From: Helicobacteraceae bacterium
Lineage (GTDB): Bacteria > Campylobacterota > Campylobacteria > Campylobacterales > Helicobacteraceae
Length of the DNA: 36,123 nucleotides
Reading direction: 5' to 3'
Assembly (NCBI GenBank): GCA_900766555.1
Contig: CAAFVR010000026.1
Span: 1 to 36,123, forward strand
In this document: in pieces, positions 1 to 8,613 of the stretch
Layout of the letters: every line of letters starts with the position of its first letter
How positions within the stretch are numbered: the first letter of the stretch is position 1
Made by a program: the position numbers and the translations under genes
Notes under the pieces: model-generated
What the model saw: the letters and a program-made list of their open reading frames with translations, nothing else
Database searches by the model: none
What the model was told of the DNA's origin: nothing

Positions 1-1
1 A

Positions 2-121
2 AACCTAGGAGCCAACATTTCATACAATGATTTCCGCTTCTATGCAGATCTAGGCGGCACCTACCTAGGCAACATTAACAAACTCTATGAAATCAATGCC
101 GGAATAAGATGGGGCTTTTAG
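2..121 (+). CDS. C-terminal end of an autotransporter or other outer-membrane beta-barrel (partial, 5' end outside window)
   Basis: The frame starting at base 2 is open to the TAG at 119-121 and encodes 39 residues ending in GIRWGF. Alternating polar and apolar residues and a terminal phenylalanine are the signature of the last strand of an outer-membrane barrel, recognised by the BAM machinery. The GGTYLGN and NAGIRWGF stretches resemble autotransporter barrel ends. Only the tail is visible, so the passenger and its role are unknown. A further autotransporter-like gene begins at the other end of the window. Confidence 0.6.
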   Translation, partial: NLGANISYNDFRFYADLGGTYLGNINKLYEINAGIRWGF

Positions 122-150
122 TAAAATCGCACTAGGTTGGGGGGCGGCCC

Positions 151-1113
151 TTAGGACTTGAGCCAGAATTTGCCTTGTAAGATCCGCAATAGGGTCCAAA
201 GTAGAAGGATGATAAAGCAGGCATTTGCAAATACGAATGCAATAATCGCAAGTGGGGTCAAAACGCCCGCAGTGTAGAAAAATATGGCGCTATTTGCCAT
301 TGTGGCGAGCCCGAAGCTAAAGCCCCAAAAGCCCATATTAAAGCCGGGTTTATAAACAAAGCCTAAGAGTCGCAACAAGAAAAAGGCCTGCAAAAAGCCA
401 TAACCCCAAAGTAATTTGACAAATAAATCAATTTCTCCGCCATTTATGCTTAAGTATGCACTAGATCCGACGAATGCGGGCGCTAGGATGATGCCAAAGG
501 TCGGTTTTAGCGGATCTGGCGTTGCATTTAGTCGCAGATTTTGTAGCAATACGGGTTCATAAATTATCCAAGCGATCATTCCAGCACCTAAGAATAAATA
601 GCCCAAATCGCCAAAGCCAAGCAGCGCAAGCGAGCTCGCCGAAGTAAAATTCATGGCCACAACTGGCAAATAAAATGGCGGTAAAGTTGCGCCCTGTATG
701 AAGCAATCGCCGCGCCAAAGATAGCCGATGCGTATTATAGAAAAGAGCGCTCCGCCGATGCTCCCAGCCCAGATTAAAATATCGCCTATAAAAAAGCCCC
801 TTAGCACCAAGATATCGCCTAAAAGCATTGTGGAAATAAAAATAAGAGCAAAAAATGAAAAGCGAGTAGGGCAATGATATTCATCAGATAGGCCCTCTTG
901 ATCTTTAAAAAGGCGATATATAAAAATAAGTGCAAAGATCACAAAAATGGTTATCGAAAGGACGCTTAAAATATTGCCAATGATATTTAGCGCAGGGCTT
1001 GGCATAACGCGGCCAAGATGCAGCCAGGCTAGCGTGAAGGCGGATGTCCCAAGCGAGATTCCAAAATATGGTGTCGGCATGAAAAATGGAGGGTTTGATG
1101 ACTTTTGGCTCAT
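151..1113 (-). CDS. TehA/SLAC1-family transporter (TDT family)
   Basis: This is a 320-residue inner-membrane protein with about ten hydrophobic segments. The N-terminal MPTPYFGISLGTSAFTLAW matches the first helix of the TehA/SLAC1 family (PxxYFGxxLGxxGLxLAW type). Family members are anion channels or C4-dicarboxylate/tellurite-resistance proteins; the substrate here cannot be read from sequence. A longer in-frame extension exists upstream, but the ATG at 1113 is preferred because AGGAGA lies just before it and the family motif follows directly. It is divergent from the MscS gene, with only 42 bp between the starts, so both promoters must overlap. It converges on the autotransporter end at 121. 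Confidence 0.8.
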   Translation of the reverse strand: MSQKSSNPPFFMPTPYFGISLGTSAFTLAWLHLGRVMPSPALNIIGNILSVLSITIFVIFALIFIYRLFKDQEGLSDEYHCPTRFSFFALIFISTMLLGDILVLRGFFIGDILIWAGSIGGALFSIIRIGYLWRGDCFIQGATLPPFYLPVVAMNFTSASSLALLGFGDLGYLFLGAGMIAWIIYEPVLLQNLRLNATPDPLKPTFGIILAPAFVGSSAYLSINGGEIDLFVKLLWGYGFLQAFFLLRLLGFVYKPGFNMGFWGFSFGLATMANSAIFFYTAGVLTPLAIIAFVFANACFIILLLWTLLRILQGKFWLKS

Positions 1114-1128
1114 GATATCTCCTGTGGA

Positions 1129-1134
1129 TATAAT
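1129..1134 (+). promoter_or_regulatory. -10 box (TATAAT) in the TehA-like/MscS divergent gap
   Basis: A perfect TATAAT lies 21 bp before the ATG of the MscS-type gene, within the 42-bp gap between divergent starts. The opposite strand over the same bases reads ATTATA, so it may serve one or both genes. No -35 box is obvious, which is usual for the vegetative promoters of Campylobacterota. Confidence 0.5.
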
Positions 1135-1155
1135 ACAAATAAAAATGTGAGCGTG

Positions 1156-3045
1156 ATGAAAAAAAACTTTGGCATTATAACGATTTTGGCCTTTGTTGCG
1201 ATGTTGTTTGGGGCCGTTTATGCGCTTGAAAATCAAGATGACTTTGACGACATCTTAGAAGATCTCATACTTATAAATTATCATTTGAGCAAAACGACTG
1301 AAAAATCAGTCCAAAAACAGCTTGAAATATCCAAAAATCGCGAGCTAAATAAGCTGAATCTGCAACTTTTTATAAATCAACAGCTGAAAATATCGGATCT
1401 AATAAAAGAACAAAATGCACTAAAGCAGGATCTGCTCAAAAAAGACAAGATAAATTCAGATGATCTAATAAAAATTGAATCTCTTGAGATACAAAAAATT
1501 ATGCAAGAGTTCATCCAAAATTTAAAAAATACAAAGGATCTAAAAAGTCTAATTGATAGCACAAAATTAGCCATTTTGGCCGTGCCAGATTTTAATAATT
1601 TGCAAAGCGATGAGGCCAAAAAATACAAAGCACTGAAGCAAAGCTTTATTGATGTGCTAAATTTTCTAGCCCAAGAAGCACAAGCGCAGGAGCCAAGCGC
1701 GCAACAAAAAGAACAGATAGGAGAAAAAGGCCAGATAGCAGAAAAAGGCGAGAAATATTATGCTTTTTTTGACTTCGGATCTGAGCATATTTTAAGCATT
1801 GTCGAAAAGGGCGTAATTTATACTGGCATTACTACTAATACGAGATTGATTTCCAAAATTATTTTGTCGCTTATTATTATTTTTGGACTTTTTACGATTC
1901 GCAAATTGCTAGCTGAGGGCATATTTTTGCTCATAAATTTTGTTATGCGCCTTGGCATACAGGACAAAATCTCGCATCAGAAAATTAGATCTGATATGAC
2001 AGCGCCGCTTACTTTTGGGCTGCTTTTTGTGGGGCTAAATATTGACGTGGCGATACTTTCGCAGCCAAATGACATTAACTCTGGCTGGATTAAACTTTTT
2101 GGACTGCTATATATTTTTAGCATTAGCTGGCTTTTGATCACTATTTTGAAGTCATATGGCGCGGTTTTGATGGATAAATTTTTAGCTCAAAAGCATGGTT
2201 TTAGGCGCGAAGTTGTAAATTTGATTTTAAAAATCGGCTATTTTGTTGTTTTTGTGATCGGCCTTTTGGTGGCGCTTAGTTTCTTGGGCTTTAATATACA
2301 AACAATTGTAGCTAGCCTTGGTATCGGTGGATTGGCCGTTGCTTTGGCACTTAAAGATATGCTGGCTAATTTTTTTGCCTCTGTGATGTTACTTTTTGAG
2401 AATTCATTTTCGCAAGGCGATTGGATTGTGTGCTCTGGTGTTGAGGGCACGGTTGTTGAAATGGGGCTTAGGCGCACTTTAGTTCGGACATTTGACAATG
2501 CGCTTGTTTTTGTGCCAAATCAAATGCTAGCAAATGCAAGTGTATTAAACTGGAATCGACGTAAAGTCGGCCGCCGGATAAAAATGCTAGTGGGACTTAC
2601 ATATAGCACCAGCGTAAAAGATATGGAAAAATGCATAAATGATATAAGAAATATGCTTTTTAACCATCCAGATATTTCCAAATCAGATCAGAGCGATGAA
2701 ATTGACGAAAATATCGATAGTTACGAGATAGCACTTAAGAAAAATATAATATCAATGAATGACCTTTTGGGCTATAAATATAATTTATTTGTGGTGCTAG
2801 ATAGCTTTGGCGATAGCTCGATTAATATTTTGATTTATTGCTTTTCTAGATCCGTTGTCTGGGGCGAATTCTTGGCAATTAAGCAGGATGTGATGCTTAA
2901 AATTATGCAAATTGTAGAAGACAATAAACTAAGCTTTGCTTTCCCAAGCCAAAGTCTATATGTTGAAACACTCCCAGAAAATCTAAATGACCTAATCGCG
3001 CAAAATACAAAAAACAAAAATAAAAATAAAATTAATGCCAAATAA
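1156..3045 (+). CDS. MscS-family mechanosensitive ion channel with long N-terminal extension
   Basis: The protein has 629 residues and acts as a tension-gated channel releasing solutes on hypo-osmotic shock. An N-terminal signal-like segment (MKKNFGIITILAFVAMLF) is followed by about 200 charged, helix-prone residues, several membrane helices from about residue 230, and the MscS core. The pore helix with its Gly/Ala pattern (ASLGIGGLAVALALKD) lies near residues 383-398 and is followed by the beta domain (QGDWIVCSGVEGTVVEMGLR). The size and extension resemble MscK/YnaI-type channels rather than small MscS. The ATG at 1156 is chosen because it opens a signal peptide; an in-frame codon at 1105 would overlap the divergent gene. 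It overlaps the next gene by 11 bp and begins the mrdA-miaA run. Confidence 0.85.
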   Translation: MKKNFGIITILAFVAMLFGAVYALENQDDFDDILEDLILINYHLSKTTEKSVQKQLEISKNRELNKLNLQLFINQQLKISDLIKEQNALKQDLLKKDKINSDDLIKIESLEIQKIMQEFIQNLKNTKDLKSLIDSTKLAILAVPDFNNLQSDEAKKYKALKQSFIDVLNFLAQEAQAQEPSAQQKEQIGEKGQIAEKGEKYYAFFDFGSEHILSIVEKGVIYTGITTNTRLISKIILSLIIIFGLFTIRKLLAEGIFLLINFVMRLGIQDKISHQKIRSDMTAPLTFGLLFVGLNIDVAILSQPNDINSGWIKLFGLLYIFSISWLLITILKSYGAVLMDKFLAQKHGFRREVVNLILKIGYFVVFVIGLLVALSFLGFNIQTIVASLGIGGLAVALALKDMLANFFASVMLLFENSFSQGDWIVCSGVEGTVVEMGLRRTLVRTFDNALVFVPNQMLANASVLNWNRRKVGRRIKMLVGLTYSTSVKDMEKCINDIRNMLFNHPDISKSDQSDEIDENIDSYEIALKKNIISMNDLLGYKYNLFVVLDSFGDSSINILIYCFSRSVVWGEFLAIKQDVMLKIMQIVEDNKLSFAFPSQSLYVETLPENLNDLIAQNTKNKNKNKINAK

Positions 3046-3463
3046 ATCGCTAGTAGCGGAGCTTTTCAAAGTTGGGCTGTATTTTTTGTACATTAGCTTG
3101 AGTGGGATTTTCGTATTTTTACCGCCACTTTTTGGCATTTTATTTAATAAATTTTCCAGAAATTTAAGATCTAGCAATTTTTATGGCGTGATTTTTGCCT
3201 GCATCATGAGCCTTATTTATGAGCTTGATAAATCGCTAAATTTGGGGATGTTGATATTACTTTTTTTGATAATTCATTTTATTTTGGGAAATGTCGCAAA
3301 GGCCGTGGATAGCAAGAGCAATTTTTTTATCATTTTGAGTGTACTTTTGTGCTATTTTGGCTATTTTTTTATCATTTTGCAAAATCCAGATCTAGTTACC
3401 TTTAATATCAATATAATGTGGTTTATCATTTTTGAAAGCGCATTTTTAATATGGAAAAAATAA
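3035..3463 (+). CDS. Small integral membrane protein, unknown; MreD-like position
   Basis: This 142-residue protein is almost entirely hydrophobic, with four or five predicted membrane helices and no recognised motif. It overlaps the MscS gene by 11 bp and mrdA by 13 bp, so it is almost certainly co-translated with PBP2. I recall a small membrane protein of unknown function next to the PBP2 gene in Campylobacter jejuni too. Size, topology and position next to mrdA suggest an MreD-like partner of the elongasome. That is inference, since no MreD signature was identified. Confidence 0.7.
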   Translation: MPNKSLVAELFKVGLYFLYISLSGIFVFLPPLFGILFNKFSRNLRSSNFYGVIFACIMSLIYELDKSLNLGMLILLFLIIHFILGNVAKAVDSKSNFFIILSVLLCYFGYFFIILQNPDLVTFNINIMWFIIFESAFLIWKK

Positions 3464-5235
3464 ATTTTCGCATCAAAATCCTGGTGTATATTTTTATCGC
3501 AGCATGGATTATTTTGCTTGTGCGCATCTATGCAATTTCTATTAAAAATCATGATTATTACAATTTATTAGCGCAAAAAAATATCATTAAAAATGTGATA
3601 AAAGCGCCATTTCGCGGCATTATAAAAGATAGAAATGGCACTCCAGTAGCGATAAATAAATTAGGTTTTAGCATAAGCTTAGATCCGTATTTAAAGCCAG
3701 CCGCGCTTGAAAAACAAGTAGATTCAATAACATATTTTTTCAAAGATCTATCCAAAGATACGTTGATTAAAAATTATATGAAAAAAAAGAGCCCCTACAA
3801 TCACGATCCAATCCAGGTTGTGCCCTTTGTGGACTATGATTTGATGCAAAAATACTACACATATTTGGCTCAAAATAAAGAAATCGTAATTGAACCCACC
3901 TCAAAGCGGTACTATCCTTTCAAATCAAGCGGATCTCATGTAATTGGCTATATCGGCGCGAGCGATGAGCGCGATATTTCAGAAAATATTGTTAGTAAAT
4001 ATACGGGAATTGTGGGTAGAACCGGATTAGAAAAAGAATATAACAGTTTTTTGCAGGGCGAAATCGGCGAAAAAATCGTAGTAGTTGATGCGCATAATCG
4101 CGTAATTAGAACTGAGAGCAAAAAGGACAGCGTAAGTCAAAAAGATCTGACAATAACGCTTGACATGCGCCTTCAAGAAGTCGCAAATAAGGCCTTTGAG
4201 CGCAATCAAAAAAATGGCGCATTAATCGTTATGGATGTGCATAATGGCGAGATATTAGCGGCGGGTTCCTATCCAGAATATGATTTAAATGATTTTGTAG
4301 GCGGCATCTCGCACACAAAATGGAACATCCTTCAACAGGATCTAGCAAATCCACTGTTAAATAAGCTTGTAAATAGCGTTTATGCGCCTGGATCCGTTGT
4401 GAAAATGGGCGTAGCGCTCGCATTATTAGAATATGCCGGCATAAATGAGCTAACCCAAATTGATACGCCAGGTTTCATAGAGCTAGGCGGTCGCAAATTC
4501 CGCGATTGGAAGCCGCAAGGCCATGGCAAAACGGATGTCATAAAAGCAATCCGCGAATCTGTTGATGTGTATTTCTATCGCCTAAGCCAGCAGGCAAATA
4601 TGAGCAATATCGCAAATGTGCTATCTCAAATGGGCTTTGGCAAAAAAACGGGCGTGGATTTGCCCAATGAATTTGTAGGCATATTGCCAAGCCCAGAGTG
4701 GAAAATGAATAAGGGGCTAGTTTGGTACCTAGGCGATACGGTTGTTACCTCAATTGGACAGGGCAGCTTTTTGGTGACACCTATGCAAATTGCGCGTTAT
4801 ACGGCATTGATGGCGAGCTCATCGTTAATTACGCCGCATTTTATAAAAAGCGATCAAGATATTTTTGTCAAAAAAGATGTGCTAAATAGCTTTCAAAAAT
4901 CAAAATTAAAATTCATCCAAGAGGGCATGCATCAGGCCTGCTCGGCGCAAAGCGGCACGGCTAGGCGCGCGGTTTTGGATGTAAAAGTTAGCATCGCTTG
5001 TAAAACTGGAACAGCCCAAGTGGTCTCAATCCCCCAAAATATCAAAGTGCGCATAAAAGAGAGCGATTTGCCCTATTATCACCGTTCGCATGCCTGGATT
5101 ACGGGCTATGTGCCATATAAAAATCCAAAATATGCGATAACTGTATTTATCGAACATGGCGAATCAGGTGGAAATGCCGGGCCAATAATGGTGGAAGTGG
5201 CAAATGCTCTAAAAAAATATGGCTATATCAAATAA
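3451..5235 (+). CDS. mrdA: Penicillin-binding protein 2 (peptidoglycan transpeptidase)
   Basis: The protein has 594 residues: a short cytoplasmic tail, one membrane helix (about residues 8-28), a dimerisation domain and a transpeptidase domain. Active-site motifs are visible: SVVK at 315-318 (nucleophile Ser315), SVD at 370-372 and KTGTA at 518-522. PBP2 cross-links peptidoglycan during side-wall elongation with RodA and MreBCD and maintains cell shape. Length and motif spacing fit the family. The gene overlaps its upstream neighbour by 13 bp and miaA by 17 bp, so translation is probably coupled throughout. Confidence 0.95.
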   Translation: MEKINFRIKILVYIFIAAWIILLVRIYAISIKNHDYYNLLAQKNIIKNVIKAPFRGIIKDRNGTPVAINKLGFSISLDPYLKPAALEKQVDSITYFFKDLSKDTLIKNYMKKKSPYNHDPIQVVPFVDYDLMQKYYTYLAQNKEIVIEPTSKRYYPFKSSGSHVIGYIGASDERDISENIVSKYTGIVGRTGLEKEYNSFLQGEIGEKIVVVDAHNRVIRTESKKDSVSQKDLTITLDMRLQEVANKAFERNQKNGALIVMDVHNGEILAAGSYPEYDLNDFVGGISHTKWNILQQDLANPLLNKLVNSVYAPGSVVKMGVALALLEYAGINELTQIDTPGFIELGGRKFRDWKPQGHGKTDVIKAIRESVDVYFYRLSQQANMSNIANVLSQMGFGKKTGVDLPNEFVGILPSPEWKMNKGLVWYLGDTVVTSIGQGSFLVTPMQIARYTALMASSSLITPHFIKSDQDIFVKKDVLNSFQKSKLKFIQEGMHQACSAQSGTARRAVLDVKVSIACKTGTAQVVSIPQNIKVRIKESDLPYYHRSHAWITGYVPYKNPKYAITVFIEHGESGGNAGPIMVEVANALKKYGYIK

Positions 5236-6175
5236 CTCTAAAATAATTGCTTTAATCGGCCAAACGGCCAGCGGCAAAAGTGCCCTAGCATCGGATCTAG
5301 CGCGCGAATATGGCTTGGATATCTTTTGTTTGGATTCGCTAAGTATTTATAAAGATATAAATATTTTTAGCGCAAAGCCAAGCGCTGAGATTAGGCGCGA
5401 GATTGTGCATTTTGGGCTAGATATGTTAGAAATTGAGCAAAAATGTAATGCGAAAATATTTTTTGATTTATTACAAAATGCGCTCGCTGTTGAAAATAGG
5501 GGGCTAATAATTGTTGGCGGATCTAGCTTTTTTTTAAAATCTATTATAAATGGCCTTTCAATAATGCCAAATCTCACAGAAGAAAAAAGTGCGAAAATGA
5601 AAGAAGCGCTAAAAAATATAGATCCTTTTGAGTTATTAAAACAAATTGAGCCAGACACTAAAATTAATAGAAATGATCATTTCAGAATACATAAAAGCTT
5701 AGAAATATATTTTGCTACAAATCTTGCTCCAAGTGCGTATTTTAGGGCCTTTCCGCCAGTGCCATTATTAATATCATTGGGCAGAAAAATAGATATATAT
5801 AATTTAAAATTAGATAAAGAAAAGCTAAAGAATAATATAAAAAAGCGCCTAGAGCATATGCTAGAAATGGGCGCGATATGCGAGATTGAGGATATATTAA
5901 AAGCGATGTCTAAAGATGATTTAGCATTGCTGCGCGAAGATTATGATGCATTTTTTGCTAAATTTCCAGCGCTTAAATCTATCGGCGCAAGAGAGGCGAT
6001 TTCATTTTTGCAAGGGAAAATTGATTTACAAGAGCTAAAAGATCAGATTTTTTATCATACTTGCCAGCTTGCAAAGCGCCAAGGCACATTTAATCGCACG
6101 CAGTTTCAAAATGTAACTTCAGGCAGCGCAAAAGAGCTAAAACTTGCAATATCAAGGGGTTTAAAATCTATTTAA
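5219..6175 (+). CDS. miaA: tRNA dimethylallyltransferase
   Basis: This 318-residue enzyme transfers a dimethylallyl group from DMAPP to N6 of A37 in tRNAs that read UNN codons. The P-loop GQTASGKS is at residues 14-21. It is followed by the DSLSIYKDINIFSAKPS segment, which corresponds to the substrate-binding DSxQxYxxxxIgTAKP motif of the family with local divergence. IGAREAISFL and the C-terminal KRQGTFNRTQF match the tRNA-binding end, where RQxTWxR is usual. The start overlaps mrdA by 17 bp, with no strong ribosome site, consistent with translational coupling. Confidence 0.93.
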   Translation: MAISNNSKIIALIGQTASGKSALASDLAREYGLDIFCLDSLSIYKDINIFSAKPSAEIRREIVHFGLDMLEIEQKCNAKIFFDLLQNALAVENRGLIIVGGSSFFLKSIINGLSIMPNLTEEKSAKMKEALKNIDPFELLKQIEPDTKINRNDHFRIHKSLEIYFATNLAPSAYFRAFPPVPLLISLGRKIDIYNLKLDKEKLKNNIKKRLEHMLEMGAICEIEDILKAMSKDDLALLREDYDAFFAKFPALKSIGAREAISFLQGKIDLQELKDQIFYHTCQLAKRQGTFNRTQFQNVTSGSAKELKLAISRGLKSI

Positions 6176-6209
6176 TCGTGATAAAATCAAGCAAAATTAA
6201 GGATATTTT

Positions 6210-7937
6210 ATGGATGCGCTAACGCATGTTTGGGATCTAAACTCCCTTTTTAATGATGATAATTCAACTTTTACCTTCACATCGGATCTAAAAAAGCGCG
6301 CAAGTGCTTTTGAGGCAAATTACAAGGGCAAACTCTGCGATTTGAGCAGCGATACATTTAATTTGGCCATTAAAGAATATGAGGCACTTTGGGAAGATGT
6401 AGGCCGCGTTATGACATATGCTGGGCTATCTCTTGCGGCGGATTCAAATAAGGGCGCATTTTATGCCAAATGCGAATTAAGTGCAAATGAAGTGCAAGAA
6501 CATTTGGTATTTTTCACCATTGAATTTTGCGATTTGCCCCAAGATGTGGCGCAAAAATTTATTAGCGCTTGCCCAAAATATGCGTATTATCTCAAATTGA
6601 CGCTAGATAATAAAAAATATCAACTAAGTCTAAAAGAGGAAAAAATCTTGATAAGCCTATCGCCGCTTGGCGCTAGCGCATTTGCAAGACTTTTTGATGA
6701 ATTTTATTCCAATTTGCATGTAGATTTTGATGGCAAAAGTTTGAGTTTGGAGGAGATTTTATCCCTGCAGCATAATAAAGATCGCCACATCAGATCTAGC
6801 GCGCAAGAGGCTTTCACAAAGGCACTGCGCGACAATAGGCTCTTTTTGACATATATATTAAATATGATTCGAAAAGATTTATCGATACATACGAATTTGC
6901 GCGGCTATGAAAATAAAGAAATCTCGCGCCATATTTCAAATCAAACTACGCAAAAAAGCGTCGATAGCTTGATAAATGCCGTAAATGGCGCGATGGATCT
7001 ATCAATACGTTATTACAAAACAAAGGCAAAAATTTTAGGAATTGAGCTAAAAGATTATGATCGTTATGCGCCAATTGCCAAAACAAGCGCTTTTTATAGC
7101 TATAAAGATGGGCTAAATATCGTGCTTGAAGCGCTAAATGAATTTAGCCCGATATTTCATAAAATCGCAAATGATGCCGCGCAAAATGGCTGGATTGATT
7201 CTCATCCTAGAGATCGTAAGCGCGGCGGCGCATTTTCACACGGATCTGTCCCAAGCAGTCATCCATTTGTAATGCTAAATCACACAGATAATAGGCGAGA
7301 TGTTTTTACTATCGCGCATGAATTTGGGCATATGATACATCAAGAATTGAGTAAAAAGCAGGGCTATTTAAATATGGATACGCCGCTTACGACAGCGGAA
7401 ACTGCAAGCGTATTTTCAGAAATGATATTGTTTGAAAAGATGAAAAAATCGCTCTCAAAACAGGAGCTAAAAGAGCTTTATGCCTCAAAATTAGAGGACA
7501 TTATAGCTACGCTTTTTAGGCAAATTGTGATGACAAATTTTGAGCGCCGCATTCATGATTTGGAGGGCGAACTAAGCGCAGATGATTTTGATAATATCTG
7601 GTTAGAAGAAAATGAGCGTCAATTCAAAGGTGCGCTAGAGCTCACGCCAAATTATGGCGCATGGTGGAGTTATATACCGCATTTTATACATACGCCATTT
7701 TATTGTTATGCATATTCGTATGGGCAATTGCTAGTATTAGCACTTTTTGGCCTGTACAAACGCTCAAACAAAGAGGAATTCATCCAAACATATATTAAAT
7801 TTCTAGAATCTGGCGGGTCAAAATCGCCAAAAGAAATGGTCCAAGCTTTTGGCTTTGATATCGAAAGTGATGATTTCTGGCAGATCGGATTAGCCGAGGT
7901 TCGCGCCTTAATAGAGGAGTTTGAGGCACTATTGTAA
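6210..7937 (+). CDS. pepF: Oligoendopeptidase F, M3 family zinc peptidase
   Basis: This 575-residue cytoplasmic metallopeptidase degrades short peptides. The zinc motif HEFGH is at residues 370-374 and the downstream glutamate lies in the TAETASVFSEM helix. The C-terminal tyrosine-rich segment (YCYAYSYGQLLVLALF) is typical of PepF substrate-binding regions. Length fits the family (about 560-600). A clear AAGGA lies just before the ATG, and a GATAAAAT sequence in the 34-bp gap after miaA may be a promoter. The stop codon overlaps the next start (TAATG). Confidence 0.93.
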   Translation: MDALTHVWDLNSLFNDDNSTFTFTSDLKKRASAFEANYKGKLCDLSSDTFNLAIKEYEALWEDVGRVMTYAGLSLAADSNKGAFYAKCELSANEVQEHLVFFTIEFCDLPQDVAQKFISACPKYAYYLKLTLDNKKYQLSLKEEKILISLSPLGASAFARLFDEFYSNLHVDFDGKSLSLEEILSLQHNKDRHIRSSAQEAFTKALRDNRLFLTYILNMIRKDLSIHTNLRGYENKEISRHISNQTTQKSVDSLINAVNGAMDLSIRYYKTKAKILGIELKDYDRYAPIAKTSAFYSYKDGLNIVLEALNEFSPIFHKIANDAAQNGWIDSHPRDRKRGGAFSHGSVPSSHPFVMLNHTDNRRDVFTIAHEFGHMIHQELSKKQGYLNMDTPLTTAETASVFSEMILFEKMKKSLSKQELKELYASKLEDIIATLFRQIVMTNFERRIHDLEGELSADDFDNIWLEENERQFKGALELTPNYGAWWSYIPHFIHTPFYCYAYSYGQLLVLALFGLYKRSNKEEFIQTYIKFLESGGSKSPKEMVQAFGFDIESDDFWQIGLAEVRALIEEFEALL

Positions 7938-8356
7938 TGAGCTATAAAGAGTTTGATAAATTACAAAATCTAACTTGTAAAAATTATATAAACTTTTTTC
8001 TAGCGCATAATTTGCATTTCAGCCTGCTTTGTGAGACATCAAAGGCTAGCTTTAATCCAGCCCTGCCATCGGATCTAAGCGCTAGACTTCGTGAGATTAG
8101 CAAATTTTCTCTAGCTGGCTATACATTTGAGAGTATATTTTTGGACAGCTCGCATATAAGTTTTGAGGCTGGTTTTGGCGAAGATAATTTCGGCAGCGTG
8201 GTTAGCATTTCTTTTGGCGATATCTTGGCTTTAAGTATTGATGATATAAAAGGCATTGAATCGGGTGTTTATGCGCGCATAGATCCGGGATTATTTTTTG
8301 AAAATATCAAGACGCCATTGCAGGCAATTTTAAAAAATAAAAATAAAAGCGAATAA
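7937..8356 (+). CDS. Conserved-looking small protein of unknown function
   Basis: The 139-residue protein has no signal peptide, membrane helix or recognisable motif. Its start shares one base with the pepF stop (TAATG), so it is translationally coupled to the peptidase. The composition is that of an ordinary soluble alpha/beta protein, and codon use matches its neighbours, so I regard it as a real gene. A tail of alternating Lys and Asn (KNKNKSE) ends it. It carries one CGGATCT motif (Ser-Asp-Leu) and one AGATCCG motif (Asp-Pro). Function is not known to me. Confidence 0.7.
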   Translation: MSYKEFDKLQNLTCKNYINFFLAHNLHFSLLCETSKASFNPALPSDLSARLREISKFSLAGYTFESIFLDSSHISFEAGFGEDNFGSVVSISFGDILALSIDDIKGIESGVYARIDPGLFFENIKTPLQAILKNKNKSE

Positions 8357-8613
8357 AGCGACCCAAAAAGGCGAGCGTCCCAGCTCAAAAAGACAGCGCG
8401 TTGTGGCAAGCCCAGAGGATCCAAGAGGAACCCCCAGAGGAGCCCCCAGAGGAACTTCAGAATGCACAGGGGTTAGGAGTCTGAAAGGGGGGTATTGAGG
8501 TCGCAGATCCGCAGATCCGTTGTGGCGATGAGATAAGAGAACCTCCGAGTCCACAAAAGTGGAGTAGGGCGCCAGAGAAAGGGGAGCGGGAGGCCAGTGA
8601 GTCTAAAAAGGGT
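8357..8613. other. GC-rich non-coding gap between converging genes
   Basis: This 257-bp stretch lies between two converging stop codons. It is clearly richer in G+C than the genes around it and strongly purine-biased on the plus strand. Short overlapping minus-strand open frames exist, but their Pro/Leu/Gly-rich translations look like repeats, not proteins. It holds a 12-bp tandem repeat (8424-8459), a G6 run near 8487 and two tandem AGATCCG motifs at 8505-8519. No terminator with a clear T-run is visible. It may be a degenerate intergenic repeat element. Confidence 0.5.
8424..8459. repeat. 12-bp tandem repeat, about 2.7 copies
   Basis: AGAGGAACCCCC (8424-8435) is followed directly by AGAGGAGCCCCC (8436-8447) and AGAGGAACTTCA (8448-8459). 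The third copy diverges after eight bases. A related AGAGGATCC lies just upstream. The unit is a multiple of three, but no plausible gene covers it. Confidence 0.8.

Noticed and set aside
139..144. G6 run between the autotransporter end and the TehA-like gene
   Set aside because: Short and outside any coding frame; no sign of switching.
557..1138. Open frames antisense to or out of frame with the TehA/SLAC1 gene, and similar shadows throughout
   Set aside because: They overlap well-supported genes, lack ribosome sites and show no domain.
1105..1155. Upstream start for the MscS gene
   Set aside because: It would run into the divergent TehA-like start and place charged residues before the signal peptide at 1156.
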